Source of the DNA: Paenibacillus sophorae | GTDB lineage: Bacteria > Bacillota > Bacilli > Paenibacillales > Paenibacillaceae | Length of the DNA stretch: 64,000 nt | Assembly (NCBI RefSeq): GCF_018966525.1 | Contig: NZ_CP076607.1 | Location: 1,612,001 to 1,676,000 of the forward strand | Reading direction: 5' to 3' | Shown here: positions 45,347 through 54,649 of the stretch, in pieces | Position numbering within the stretch: position 1 is the stretch's first letter | How the letters are laid out: each line of letters begins with the position of its first letter | The notes under the pieces: model-generated | Database searches by the model: none | The model's input: only the letters and a program-made list of their open reading frames with translations | Told to the model about the DNA's origin: nothing | Program-made: the position numbers and the translations under genes

Positions 45347-45991
45347 ATGGCGGACTATAGTTTTTCATGCACAAGCTGCGGCGTATACAACTGCACAACA
45401 AGGGAAGCTGAATTTCCGAAAGCATGCCCTACAACGAATTCTGATGAGGTGTTCCTTGAGGAAGCCCTCGATGCCTATAAAAAGGACGAGCTGGTGTCGA
45501 GAATCGCACGGGCATCGGCGGAGGTTGAGGGACAGTTCTACGGCAAGCTGACCCGAGTTGAGGAAATTATAGAATTTGCCAAAAAATTGAACGCAAAGAA
45601 AATCGGTATTGCAACCTGCGCCGGATTGATTCAGGAAAGCAAGATTTTTGCGAAAATTTTGAAAGCCCGAGGAATGGAATTCTATAGTGTCATATGCAAG
45701 GTCGGAGGCGTGGACAAGACCGAAATCGGCATCCCTGAAGAGGATAAAGTGAAAAAGGGCGGTCATGAGTCGCTCTGCAATCCGCTTATGCAGGCGAAGA
45801 TCCTCAATGCGGAACAAACCGATCTGAATGTGGTCGTCGGACTTTGCGTCGGTCATGATTCGTTGTTTATGAAATATTCGGACGCCCCTGTAACAACGTT
45901 GGTAACGAAGGATCGCGTTATGGGTCATAACCCGGTTGCCGCGCTGTATACGACGACCTCGTACTACGCCAAGCTTCTCCATGCGGAATAA
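45347..45991 (+). CDS. DUF1847 family protein (cysteine-rich)
   Basis: This 214-residue protein begins with a cysteine cluster (YSFSCTSCGVYNCTTREAEF, then PKACP) and has IGIATCAGLIQESKIFAKIL, YSVICKVGGVDK, HESLCNPLMQAKIL and VGLCVGHDSLFMKYSDAPVT. These are the conserved blocks of DUF1847, a presumed metal- or cluster-binding protein. GGAGGAGGATATT precedes the ATG. The molybdoenzyme genes follow after 22 bases, so it probably belongs to the same operon and may serve in its redox chemistry (inference). Confidence 0.88.
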   Translation: MADYSFSCTSCGVYNCTTREAEFPKACPTTNSDEVFLEEALDAYKKDELVSRIARASAEVEGQFYGKLTRVEEIIEFAKKLNAKKIGIATCAGLIQESKIFAKILKARGMEFYSVICKVGGVDKTEIGIPEEDKVKKGGHESLCNPLMQAKILNAEQTDLNVVVGLCVGHDSLFMKYSDAPVTTLVTKDRVMGHNPVAALYTTTSYYAKLLHAE

Positions 45992-46013
45992 AAAGCTGGG
46001 GAGGGAGACGATT

Positions 46014-48308
46014 ATGGGGGGAAAAGGAGTAAGTCCTTTATCCGGTTCGCGGCAGCCGCATGTGGAAGAACAGGTTATAAGGACGGCAGCTTCTCACAAT
46101 TGCGGTGGTTTATGCGTCTTGAAGGCGTATGTTGCCAATGGACGGATTGTGCGCATCACAACCGAGGATGATATACCGGATACCGAGACAGCCCCGCAGC
46201 TGCGGGGCTGTCTACGCTGCTATTCTTACCGTGACCGTCTATATCATCCGGACCGTCTGAAATATCCGATGAAACGGGTCGGCAAACGGGGCGAAGGCAA
46301 GTTTGAGCGGATCGGCTGGGATGAGGCGCTGGATATCATTGCGGCCCAAACCGAGAAGATGATGCAGAGGTATGGACCGGAGTCCATTTACTTGAATTAT
46401 GCCAGCGGAAATACCGGTAAGACAGCGGAGCGGGTATGGATGGCCAGATTGATGGGACTATATGGAGGCTATCTTTCGTATTACGGCACTTACAGCACGG
46501 CTTGTACGCAGATTGCCACGCCTTACACTTTTGGAACAACGAAGACCGGCAGCAGCCGGGAGGATTGGGTTCACTCCAAGCTGATCATCATGCTGGGATG
46601 GAACCCGGCTGAGACCATTCATGGCACCAACACCTCCTATTACCTGAAGCGCGCCAAAGAAGCAGGCGCCCGAATTGTTGTAATCGACCCGATCTATTCC
46701 AATACGGCTGTCGCTTTGGCCGACGAATGGATTCCGATTCGGCCTACGACGGATAGCGCGCTGCTGGATGCGATGGCTTATACGATGATTACGGAAGGAC
46801 TGCATGACCAATCCTTTCTGGACAAGTATTGCCTGGGATTTGACGAGGAGCATATGCCCGCAGGTATACCTTCCGGGAATTCGTACAAAAGCTACATTCT
46901 CGGCGAAAGTGAGGACCGGACGGTGAAAACGCCGGAATGGGCGGAGGCGATAACCGGCATTCCGCGCGAAACCATTATCCGTTTGGCACGCGAGTATGCC
47001 ACGATGCACCCCGGCGCGCTGATTCAGGGCTATGGCCCGCAGCGCCATGCTTATGGGGAACAGGTTGTGCGGAGCGGGACGGTGCTCGCTGCCATAACCG
47101 GCAACGTGGGCGTCAAGGGGGGCTGGGCGTCCGGTGCCGGTTACCCGGCGGTTCAGCCCATTGTAGGCTCCATTCCAATCCATAATCCGTGCAAGGCGCA
47201 AATATCGGTATTTACTTGGCCCGATGCGATTATGCGGGGAACGGAAATGGGTCCTGAACTGGGCGTTACCGGAGTAGAGAAGCTATCCTCGAATATCAAG
47301 CTGATCTTTAATCTGGGCGGCAATTGCCTGATTAATCAGCATTCGGATTGCAACGGCACGGCGAAAATGCTGGCGGATGAAAGTCTGGTGGAACTGATTG
47401 TCGTCAGCGACCATTTTCTGACGGCAAGCGCGCGGTTCGCGGATATTCTTCTGCCGGCCGATAGCTTCATGGAGCGGAATGACATCGTCGCGGACAACAA
47501 CGGCCGCTACATATTGTACATGAATAAAGTGGTTGAAACGGTCTATGAGTGCCGCAATGGCTATGATTGGATTACAGATCTGGCCGACAGACTTGGCTTA
47601 AAGAAGGAATTTACCGAAGGCCGAACGCATGAACAATGGCTGAAATATATCGTAGAGCAGACCCGGGAAGCCAATCTGGAATTTCCCGATTACGGGCGGT
47701 TTAAGGAACAGGGCGTTTACCGCTGGAACCACACGGAACCCTTTATTGCCTTCCAAAAGCAGATTGAAGATCCCGAGCGATATCCGTTCCCTACTCCCTC
47801 GGGAAAAATCGAAATTTTCTCCGAACGTCTATGGCAGAAAAACAATCCCAAGGAAATCCCTGCCGTACCCCAATATATCGCGGCTTGGGAGGGGCCGGAA
47901 GACCCGCTCAAAGCGCATTACCCCCTACAATGCATCGGTCACCATTACAAGCGCCGCGTCCATTCTTCCTTCGATAACAGCGAGTGGATGGAGGAAGCCG
48001 GCCGTCAGGAAGTGTGGATGAACACAGCTGACGCCGACGCGCGGGGCATCGCAAATGGGGATCACGTTCGGGTATATAACGAACGGGGAGAAATGTCATT
48101 GCCGGCCAAGGTGACCCCGAGAATTATGCCGGGTGTCGTTTCGGTTCCCCAGGGCGCTTGGTGGACACCGGACGAAAAAGGAGTCGATCGCCGCGGCTGC
48201 ATCAATGCTTTGACGAAGTATCATCCGACGCCTCTTGCTTTTGGCAATCCTCAGCATACGAACCTGGTACAAATCCGGAGGGATGAAGGGGAGGCCGAGC
48301 AGACATGA
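46014..48308 (+). CDS. Molybdopterin (bis-MGD) oxidoreductase catalytic subunit, DMSO-reductase family
   Basis: This 764-residue protein starts at the ATG after GGGAGGGAGACGATT. The N-terminus holds SHNCGGLCVLKAYV and LRGCLRCYSYRDRLYHPDRL, which would bind a 4Fe-4S cluster. MGD-binding blocks follow: YGGYLSYYGTYSTACTQIA (possible Ser ligand to Mo), MLGWNPAETIHGTN and DPIYSNTAVALADEWIPIRP. The C-terminal Molydop_binding domain has MSLPAKVTPRIMPGVVSVPQ. It is related to DmsA-like enzymes. No Tat signal is present, so a cytosolic enzyme is likely. The stop overlaps the next gene. The substrate is unknown. Confidence 0.92.
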   Translation: MGGKGVSPLSGSRQPHVEEQVIRTAASHNCGGLCVLKAYVANGRIVRITTEDDIPDTETAPQLRGCLRCYSYRDRLYHPDRLKYPMKRVGKRGEGKFERIGWDEALDIIAAQTEKMMQRYGPESIYLNYASGNTGKTAERVWMARLMGLYGGYLSYYGTYSTACTQIATPYTFGTTKTGSSREDWVHSKLIIMLGWNPAETIHGTNTSYYLKRAKEAGARIVVIDPIYSNTAVALADEWIPIRPTTDSALLDAMAYTMITEGLHDQSFLDKYCLGFDEEHMPAGIPSGNSYKSYILGESEDRTVKTPEWAEAITGIPRETIIRLAREYATMHPGALIQGYGPQRHAYGEQVVRSGTVLAAITGNVGVKGGWASGAGYPAVQPIVGSIPIHNPCKAQISVFTWPDAIMRGTEMGPELGVTGVEKLSSNIKLIFNLGGNCLINQHSDCNGTAKMLADESLVELIVVSDHFLTASARFADILLPADSFMERNDIVADNNGRYILYMNKVVETVYECRNGYDWITDLADRLGLKKEFTEGRTHEQWLKYIVEQTREANLEFPDYGRFKEQGVYRWNHTEPFIAFQKQIEDPERYPFPTPSGKIEIFSERLWQKNNPKEIPAVPQYIAAWEGPEDPLKAHYPLQCIGHHYKRRVHSSFDNSEWMEEAGRQEVWMNTADADARGIANGDHVRVYNERGEMSLPAKVTPRIMPGVVSVPQGAWWTPDEKGVDRRGCINALTKYHPTPLAFGNPQHTNLVQIRRDEGEAEQT

Positions 48309-48901
48309 TGGGAAAGCAGATGGCTTTTTATATCGATCAGGAGCACTGCTCCGGCTGCTGCACCTGTCAAACCGCCTGTAAGGACAAGAATAACCTTGCG
48401 CCAGGACAATTGTTTCGCAGCGTCAGTGAATTCGCAGGCGGCGGGTATCGGCAGATTGGCGGCGCTGTCTATCAGGAGGTATTCGCGTATTGGGTGCCGA
48501 TGAGCTGCAACCATTGTCAGGACCCGCTTTGCGTAAGCAAGTGCCCGGTTCAAGCGATTTACAAACGGGAAGAAGACGGCATTGTGATGATTAATGCCGA
48601 GCTGTGCATTGGCTGCCGCATATGTGTCCGCAATTGCCCTTATGGCGCCCCTAACTACAACCCGATTACGCGCAAGGCGGAAAAATGTGAGATGTGTCAG
48701 GATCAGCTCGCGGCAGGCAAGCAGCCGGTGTGTGTGAACTCGTGTCCTTTGCGGTTGATTGAATGCGGTCCTTTGGAGGAGCTTCAGGCCAAGCATGGAA
48801 CCGTCAATCAGATCGAAGGGCTGCCTGATGCTCAGCTTACGCGGCCTTCGCTGGTTATATCTCCTCATCGCAGCGCTATCAGGAATGAGCGGCATTCATA
48901 G
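48305..48901 (+). CDS. 4Fe-4S ferredoxin-type electron transfer subunit (DmsB-like)
   Basis: This 198-residue protein has four cysteine clusters: CSGCCTCQTAC, CNHCQDPLCVSKCP, CIGCRICVRNCP and CEMC with CVNSCP, sites for four 4Fe-4S clusters. It passes electrons to or from the molybdenum subunit encoded upstream, whose stop overlaps its ATG (ATGA). The usual membrane anchor (DmsC/NrfD) and the TorD-type chaperone are not present next to it, so the complex may be soluble and use a cytosolic donor. Confidence 0.92.
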   Translation: MMGKQMAFYIDQEHCSGCCTCQTACKDKNNLAPGQLFRSVSEFAGGGYRQIGGAVYQEVFAYWVPMSCNHCQDPLCVSKCPVQAIYKREEDGIVMINAELCIGCRICVRNCPYGAPNYNPITRKAEKCEMCQDQLAAGKQPVCVNSCPLRLIECGPLEELQAKHGTVNQIEGLPDAQLTRPSLVISPHRSAIRNERHS

Positions 48902-48982
48902 CTTCTGGTTGTTATGAATCATCCATTCATAAGCAATGGAATAAGCAGTCTGAAAGCGGGTCGCTCCGGCTGCTCACTTAAA

Positions 48983-49018
48983 CAAAAAAGCAGCAACGCC
49001 TTCAAAGGCAATGCTGCT
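48983..49018 (-). terminator. Terminator of the stalk-domain gene
   Basis: On the minus strand AGCAGCATTGCC pairs with GGCGTTGCTGCT (with one T-G wobble) and is followed by TTTTTTG. It lies 17 bases past the stop codon at 49035. Confidence 0.85.
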
Positions 49019-49034
49019 GTGCTGTGCTCACCGC

Positions 49035-50819
49035 TTATTTCACGACAAGCGTGAAGCTTACAATAGCGGCAAAATCATCGAACGGGAGGCTCTCCGGGGG
49101 GTTATACAGCGTGGCGGTGTAGGTGCCTTTTCCCTGTTCCGGCTTGATTCGGTAAGTAAAGCTGCCGTCCTTGGCTACTGGAATGCTGACAGCCTTGCTC
49201 TCCCTTTCATGGGCCGGCCGCAGTGTGAGCCGTAGAGAGGAGAAGCCATTACCTCCGGCTGTTATGGCCCCGCTTAAGTCGGCATAAGAGGATGTCTCCG
49301 CGTAGCCCGCCGGCCACGAGGTTCCGTCGCTTGAGGTCAGCTTCAGAGCCATGGCCAGGGAGTCGTAGGACGGATTACCGCTGTAACGGAAAGAAATATC
49401 GGCTGCGGTTAACGCGGAACCGACGGGAATGGTGTTGATGACGCGCCCTGTTATGGAGTCGCGGTATACGAATTCATTGTCCCCGGGCAAAAGAGGAATG
49501 CTGACCCGGTACATGGCGTATTTACGTCCGTTATAGCCTTGCGGAGGTTTGCTTTGTTCGTAGCTGTACGAACCGAAGGAACCGAACCGGCTGCTCTCGT
49601 ATGAAAAATTCCCGACACCGAATACAGATAAGGTGAGCGTGTCACCGGACGCCTGAAGTGCACGGTTGTTCGTGAACCAGCCGGTATGCTGGATTTTTCC
49701 CGTCTTCGCTGCAGAAGAATAGCTGAATACTAAACCCAACTGCTCATGCAAAAAACGGAGCGGTACCAATGTAACGCCATTCGCTTTGCGGACTTTGATG
49801 GTGGCGACTTTTTGATTGCCTTTATACACTTGACCTGTTTTTAAATGAAGCTTAAGCAGATTGTAGTATCCGCTCTCCGAGAAATAAATGGCATTCTCCG
49901 CCGGGACGGTCTGCATATTGCCCTTAATAAATGCAATTGCATCTTTTAAAGGAAAATAGGGATTTCCGTCAATTAGAAGGGGAGCGCTGCTGAGTGTAGT
50001 ACGCTTGTTCTCCCGGGGATGAAACACGGTCGTACTGCTGATCCGCCAATTCAGTTCCGAATCCATCGGCAGCAGCACCACATCCGCCTGACCCAGCAGA
50101 TTAATAACCGGCCTGAAGCTGTAAAGCACCGACAGGAAATCGGCGAGTGAAGTATGGCTTACCAACTTGTAGCCTGTCTTGCTGTCAAAGGACCAATAGG
50201 CGGAGTAAACAGCACTGTTCCCCGTGCCCGATACGTTAACGATGCCTTTCGCGTCGGCAGATAAGGGTGTTGCGAACTTCGCGGCCTGGGAGAAGGCCTG
50301 AATAAGCTGCCGTTTGCGGCTGGCAGTGAACGCTGCGGAGGAATCAGCATAAATAGTCCAACCGTTCTTTGCAAGCAGAACCGTATCTCCATGCGGGAAT
50401 GACGATTGGGCTGCTCCGGCAGAAGTTTCAATCAAGACGTCCCGGGAATTTCTTACAGGCGATGCCGCGCCGGGCAGCGTGCTGGCGGCGGAAGGAGCTT
50501 TGTCTGTCTTGTAAAGCTGGATGGCATAACCCTCCTTCGTTAGCCGGCTTGAAATGCCATAATATGACGAGCCAGAATCGGGCAGGCGGGTAGGAAGATA
50601 GGCGGTCACGGGACTGGACTTATACAGTTCATTCGCAAGCGGTTCCCAGAAGCTGCGGTACCCAAAACCCGGGTCCAGAACGACCCGTCCGCCGGCCGAT
50701 CCGGGCGCTGCTTCTGCTGCGTTTCTTCCGGCCCAGGGAATCATCGCGGCCAGAAGAAACACAAGAAGGGCTGCGGCGGTCCATTTAAAAGCCGGTTTAG
50801 TTCTATAAACGCTCTTCAC
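49035..50819 (-). CDS. Secreted copper amine oxidase N-terminal-like (stalk) domain protein
   Basis: This 594-residue protein starts with GTG after GAGGAGGTAGTGATTA. It has a signal peptide (FKWTAAALLVFLLAAMIPWA, cut near AEAA). Residues of about 275-390 form a stalk domain like those named after copper amine oxidase N-termini (APLLIDGNPYFPLKDAIAFI, VTLVPLRFLHEQLGLVFSYS). The N-terminal 250 and C-terminal 200 residues are unrecognised beta-rich regions. No catalytic motif is seen. It is probably a surface protein without enzyme function. Confidence 0.8.
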   Translation of the reverse strand: MKSVYRTKPAFKWTAAALLVFLLAAMIPWAGRNAAEAAPGSAGGRVVLDPGFGYRSFWEPLANELYKSSPVTAYLPTRLPDSGSSYYGISSRLTKEGYAIQLYKTDKAPSAASTLPGAASPVRNSRDVLIETSAGAAQSSFPHGDTVLLAKNGWTIYADSSAAFTASRKRQLIQAFSQAAKFATPLSADAKGIVNVSGTGNSAVYSAYWSFDSKTGYKLVSHTSLADFLSVLYSFRPVINLLGQADVVLLPMDSELNWRISSTTVFHPRENKRTTLSSAPLLIDGNPYFPLKDAIAFIKGNMQTVPAENAIYFSESGYYNLLKLHLKTGQVYKGNQKVATIKVRKANGVTLVPLRFLHEQLGLVFSYSSAAKTGKIQHTGWFTNNRALQASGDTLTLSVFGVGNFSYESSRFGSFGSYSYEQSKPPQGYNGRKYAMYRVSIPLLPGDNEFVYRDSITGRVINTIPVGSALTAADISFRYSGNPSYDSLAMALKLTSSDGTSWPAGYAETSSYADLSGAITAGGNGFSSLRLTLRPAHERESKAVSIPVAKDGSFTYRIKPEQGKGTYTATLYNPPESLPFDDFAAIVSFTLVVK

Positions 50820-50938
50820 TAATCACTACCTCCTCAAACGCTTGTTTGTCATTTAAAGAGCAGACACAACAATTAGACGTTTGTAATTTCCAAAAGTTTC
50901 TAATCAATTAAGCGTCAGCCTTTTGAGACAGCAGCACA

Positions 50939-50966
50939 AAGCCCCGAACCAAGCGGTTCGGGGCTT
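50939..50966 (-). terminator. Terminator of the catalase gene
   Basis: AAGCCCCGAACC (50939-50950) pairs perfectly with GGTTCGGGGCTT (50955-50966). It lies 22 bases past the katA stop; the T-run is short. Confidence 0.75.
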
Positions 50967-50987
50967 CCTTATTATAAAAATGGGGTT

Positions 50988-52445
50988 TTAGCTCTCAACC
51001 GCTACTGACAGCCCGAGTCCTTCGGCAATGCGTGTGCCGAATTCGGGATCGGCTTTGTAGAAATGACCGATTTGGCGGAGCTTAATGTCATCCTGTTCCA
51101 CTGGCCTCATTGCATCGACGATGTTGCGCACCAGTCTGGCGCGTTCGTCTTCGCTCAGCAGACGGTACAGATCGCCCGGCTGGGTATAATGATCGTGATG
51201 GTCGTAGGCGACGCTGGCGGCCTGCCCGGAGACTTCATATGGGGCAATCTTGTGCTCCGGAGACTCTTTCGGTCCGCCGAAGCTGTTCGGCTCGTAGTAT
51301 ACGGAGGCGCCGCCGTTGTCGCCGTAGGCCATTGCGCCGTCGCGCTGGTGGTTATGCACCGGGCACTGCGGACGGTTGATCGGGAGCTGATTATGATTCG
51401 GTCCGACCCGGTAGCGGTGGGCGTCGGCATAGGCGAACAGACGGCCCTGCAGCATTTTGTCGGGAGAAGCCTCGATGCCTGGAACGAAGGAACCCGGGGA
51501 GAAGGTGGCCTGCTCCACTTCGGCAAAATAGTTCTCCGGATTGCGGTCCAGAACCATGCGGCCGACTTCAATCAGCGGGTAATCTTTTTGCGACCATACT
51601 TTGGTGACGTCGAACGGATCGAACCGGTACGTATCCGCGTCTTCAATCGGCATAATCTGCACGTACAGCTTCCATGCCGGGAAATCGCCGGTTGCGATCG
51701 CGTTGAACAAGTCCTCCGTATGGTAATCCGGATGCTCGCCGGCGATTTTGGCTGCCACATCGACATCCATGTTCTGAACGCCCTGCTCGGTTTTAAAATG
51801 GTATTTCACCCAAACGGCTTGTCCCTCAGCGTTGACCCATTTGAACGTATGGCTGCCAAAACCGTGCATATGACGAAGCGTTGCCGGAATGCCGCGGTCG
51901 GACATCAGAATGGTAACCTGATGCAGCGACTCTGGCGAAAGGGACCAGAAATCCCAAACCGCTGTCGGATTTTTCAGATGGGTCTGAGGATGGCGCTTCT
52001 GCGTATGGATAAAGTCCGGAAATTTGATCGCATCGCGGATGAAGAAGACCGGCGTATTATTGCCGACGAGATCATAGTTCCCTTCCTCGGTATAGAACTT
52101 GACGGCAAAGCCGCGCGGATCGCGCACGGTATCGGCCGAGCCCAGTTCGCCGGCAACGGTGGAGAAACGGATGAACATGGGCGTACGTTTGCCGATGTGG
52201 GAGAGGAAGGCTGCCTTTGTATATTGGGACATATCCTGAGTGACTTCAAAATATCCGTGAGCTCCGGCGCCCTTGGCATGAACGACGCGTTCCGGGATGC
52301 GCTCTCTGTTGAAGTGGGCCAGCTTTTCCAACAGATGGACGTCTTGGATCAAGGTCGGGCCCCGCGAGCCGGCGGTCTGCGAATTTTGGTTGTCTCCTAC
52401 CGGAGCGCCCCAACTGGTCGTTAAGTGGTCATGGTTTGAACTCAT
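50988..52445 (-). CDS. katA: Heme catalase
   Basis: This 485-residue monofunctional catalase has the catalytic H56 in PERVVHAKGAGAHG, N129 in YDLVGNNTPVFFIRDA and the heme-binding tyrosine in RLFAYADAHRYRVGPN. It breaks hydrogen peroxide into water and oxygen in the cytosol. The ATG at 52445 gives the N-terminus MSSNHDHLTTSWGAPVGDNQ typical of Bacillus KatA and is seven bases from GAGGTGA; the ATG at 52451 is too close to that site. A PerR box lies 40-55 bases upstream, so peroxide induction is expected. Confidence 0.97.
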   Translation of the reverse strand: MSSNHDHLTTSWGAPVGDNQNSQTAGSRGPTLIQDVHLLEKLAHFNRERIPERVVHAKGAGAHGYFEVTQDMSQYTKAAFLSHIGKRTPMFIRFSTVAGELGSADTVRDPRGFAVKFYTEEGNYDLVGNNTPVFFIRDAIKFPDFIHTQKRHPQTHLKNPTAVWDFWSLSPESLHQVTILMSDRGIPATLRHMHGFGSHTFKWVNAEGQAVWVKYHFKTEQGVQNMDVDVAAKIAGEHPDYHTEDLFNAIATGDFPAWKLYVQIMPIEDADTYRFDPFDVTKVWSQKDYPLIEVGRMVLDRNPENYFAEVEQATFSPGSFVPGIEASPDKMLQGRLFAYADAHRYRVGPNHNQLPINRPQCPVHNHQRDGAMAYGDNGGASVYYEPNSFGGPKESPEHKIAPYEVSGQAASVAYDHHDHYTQPGDLYRLLSEDERARLVRNIVDAMRPVEQDDIKLRQIGHFYKADPEFGTRIAEGLGLSVAVES

Positions 52446-52484
52446 GCACATGTCACCTCGTAGAATTTAGATTTAGTATAAGTA

Positions 52485-52499
52485 TTATAATAACTATAA
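52485..52499. promoter_or_regulatory. PerR box of katA
   Basis: TTATAATAACTATAA matches the PerR consensus TTATAATnATTATAA at all but one position. Its place just upstream of katA is the standard arrangement for peroxide-derepressed catalase genes. Confidence 0.85.
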
Positions 52500-52688
52500 T
52501 CATGAGAAAATCAATCTTTTTAAATAATATTTTAAATAGAAAAATTAGAATTGATATAGCTGGAAGAGAGTGATAATACGGAAATGAGGGGGGGAAGTCT
52601 CCGGCGGATCAACAAGATAAACTCCTACCGGAGTCTTTTCGAAGAAGCTGCCCGGTCCTTCATTAGCGGTTGTTTTTTCTTTAAACTA

Positions 52689-52718
52689 AAAAAACCCGTC
52701 CGAAACGCGGACGGGTTT
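52689..52718 (-). terminator. Terminator of glgP
   Basis: AAACCCGTCCG pairs perfectly with CGGACGGGTTT, and on the minus strand it is followed by TTTTTT. It lies 17 bases past the stop at 52735. Confidence 0.9.
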
Positions 52719-52734
52719 GATGAGGGGAACGGAG

Positions 52735-54351
52735 TCAGGAGGAGATATACATTTTGCCGTAGTATTCCTCCAGCATTCGCTTGGTCGCGAATTCCGTACG
52801 GGTCGTCTCAATGCTTCTGCGCATCATTTGCGTCCATTTTTCGCGGTTGTCGTAATAGGTCGGCAGGACGCGGCCGAGAAGTGTATCGTACAGCGCTTCG
52901 CTGTCATGACGGTCCAGCAGCTCGAAGTCGGTCGTCTCGAAGCCGTCGCCGATCTGCCAGCCGTTCTCGCCGTCGATACAGGCCTCGGGCCACCAGCCGT
53001 CGAGGATGGAGCAGTTGAGTACGCCGTTCATGGCGGCCTTCATCCCGGAGGTTCCACTCGCTTCCAGCGGTCTTCGCGGATTGTTAAGCCACACATCGGA
53101 GCCGCGTGTCAGCATCGCCCCGATCGTCATATCGTAGTTCTCCAGGAAGACGACGCTTTTCGGATACTTTTTCATCATGGAGACAAGGTTGCTGACGATT
53201 CTTTTGCCGGTGTCGTCCAGCGGATGAGCCTTGCCGGAGAAGACGATTTGCACCTTGCCTGATTCAAGGTAGGGCTCGATGATGTCGGGCCGTGAGAAAA
53301 TGAGATCGCTTCGTTTATAAGGGGCGGCTCTGCGGGAGAAGCCTATCAACAGATTGTCCTCGTTCAGCCGGATGCCGGAACGTTCCTCGATAAACCCGAT
53401 CAGCTCGTTCTTGATTTCCGCATGGGCACTCCATAGGTCACCGTTCTCTTCGTAGGCGCGGGTGATGCGTTCATCCACCCAAGTAGGCGTATGAATGGCA
53501 TTGGTAATGGCAATGATCGGCGAGCGGCCAGGAACTTCCTTCCACATTTTGTTCGCGGTCTCGGCATGAAGCTTGGCTACCCCATTGGAAATGCGGGAGA
53601 GGCGCAGACCGGCGACAGTCATGTTGAACGGTTCTCCGCCGATGCGCTCCATCTGGCTGCGGGTCAGTCCGTTGAAGGCGCCCATATACTCCAGACGGCT
53701 CAGCGGATGGGATTCATTGCCCTCCTTGATCGGGGTATGGGTGGTAAATACAATCTCCTGCCGGGTCGCCTTCCAGGCTTCTTCAAAGGTATCACCGCCG
53801 GCCATTTTTTCACGGATCAGTTCAATCGCCGCCAGCGCGGCATGACCTTCGTTAAAATGATACACATCCACCGGGATTTCCAGCGCCCGCAGGGCTTTCA
53901 CCCCACCGATTCCGAGCACGATTTCCTGGGCGATCCGTTCTTCCCCGAACCAGCCGTATAGCTGGCCTGTAATCCATGCATCGGCATTCTCCGGTATGTC
54001 CGTGTCCAGCAGGTAGAGCGGATTATTGCCAAAATGCTCCGTTTTCCAAATCTTGCAGATTACGTCTAGGCCGCGGATCTTGACAGTCACTTTTACGCCG
54101 GTATCTTCGAGAAAATCGTAAACATAGTTGTGATAGGAGTCATACGGATTGCCGTTCGCGTCGATTCTTTGGTCGGTATAGCCCTGCTTCCACTTCAGGC
54201 CGATGGGAATGATCGGGACATTGATATCCTTGGCGCCCTTGATGTAATCGCCGGCCAGAATGCCGAGCCCCCCGGCGTACATTTTAAAATCGGAATGCAG
54301 CCCGTACTCCATGCTGAAATAAGCGACTGACGGTAAGTTCTTCTCACTCAA
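52735..54351 (-). CDS. glgP: Alpha-glucan (glycogen/starch) phosphorylase, short type
   Basis: This 538-residue protein starts with PSVAYFSMEYGLHSDFKMYA and GGLGILAGD, typical of the short alpha-glucan phosphorylases. It has VYHFNEGHAALAAIEL, FTTHTPIKEGNESHPL and the PLP lysine in EASGTSGMKAAMNG. It releases glucose-1-phosphate from storage glucans. The TTG at 54351 is nine bases after AGGGAGG and gives a family-like N-terminus; the ATG at 54423 would add an unusual basic tail. It stands alone, with no other glycogen genes nearby. Confidence 0.92.
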   Translation of the reverse strand: MSEKNLPSVAYFSMEYGLHSDFKMYAGGLGILAGDYIKGAKDINVPIIPIGLKWKQGYTDQRIDANGNPYDSYHNYVYDFLEDTGVKVTVKIRGLDVICKIWKTEHFGNNPLYLLDTDIPENADAWITGQLYGWFGEERIAQEIVLGIGGVKALRALEIPVDVYHFNEGHAALAAIELIREKMAGGDTFEEAWKATRQEIVFTTHTPIKEGNESHPLSRLEYMGAFNGLTRSQMERIGGEPFNMTVAGLRLSRISNGVAKLHAETANKMWKEVPGRSPIIAITNAIHTPTWVDERITRAYEENGDLWSAHAEIKNELIGFIEERSGIRLNEDNLLIGFSRRAAPYKRSDLIFSRPDIIEPYLESGKVQIVFSGKAHPLDDTGKRIVSNLVSMMKKYPKSVVFLENYDMTIGAMLTRGSDVWLNNPRRPLEASGTSGMKAAMNGVLNCSILDGWWPEACIDGENGWQIGDGFETTDFELLDRHDSEALYDTLLGRVLPTYYDNREKWTQMMRRSIETTRTEFATKRMLEEYYGKMYISS

Positions 54352-54565
54352 GCGGATAAGCCTCCCTAATCTTCGGATTAGATTGAATTGCAGCGAATTC
54401 TTGCGGCTGTATCGTAGATGCAAACGTTTGACTCATTAAAATGTAAATCGCTCATTTGAAAACGATTTCAGTTATATTTTAACATAAATCAACCGCATGT
54501 GTAACAACGTTTTTGTGAGAGATGTCAGCAGGAACCCCAGCCGGGCAAGCGATTCCACGTAAATG

Positions 54566-54603
54566 AAATGGCGGACCGAGGAGTAGCCATTGATCCGCCA
54601 TTT
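54566..54603 (-). terminator. Terminator of the LysR-type regulator at 54650
   Basis: AAATGGCGGA (54566-54575) pairs perfectly with TCCGCCATTT (54594-54603). It lies 47 bases past the stop of the minus-strand gene; the following T-run is short. Confidence 0.6.
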
Positions 54604-54649
54604 TGGACCTGCGAAGCTGCCCCGTACATCGGCACCAACGTGTGTATAG

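Noticed and set aside
51063..52424. 453-codon open frame opposite katA
   Set aside because: Antisense shadow of a GC-rich, strongly conserved gene; no family features, and katA is certain.
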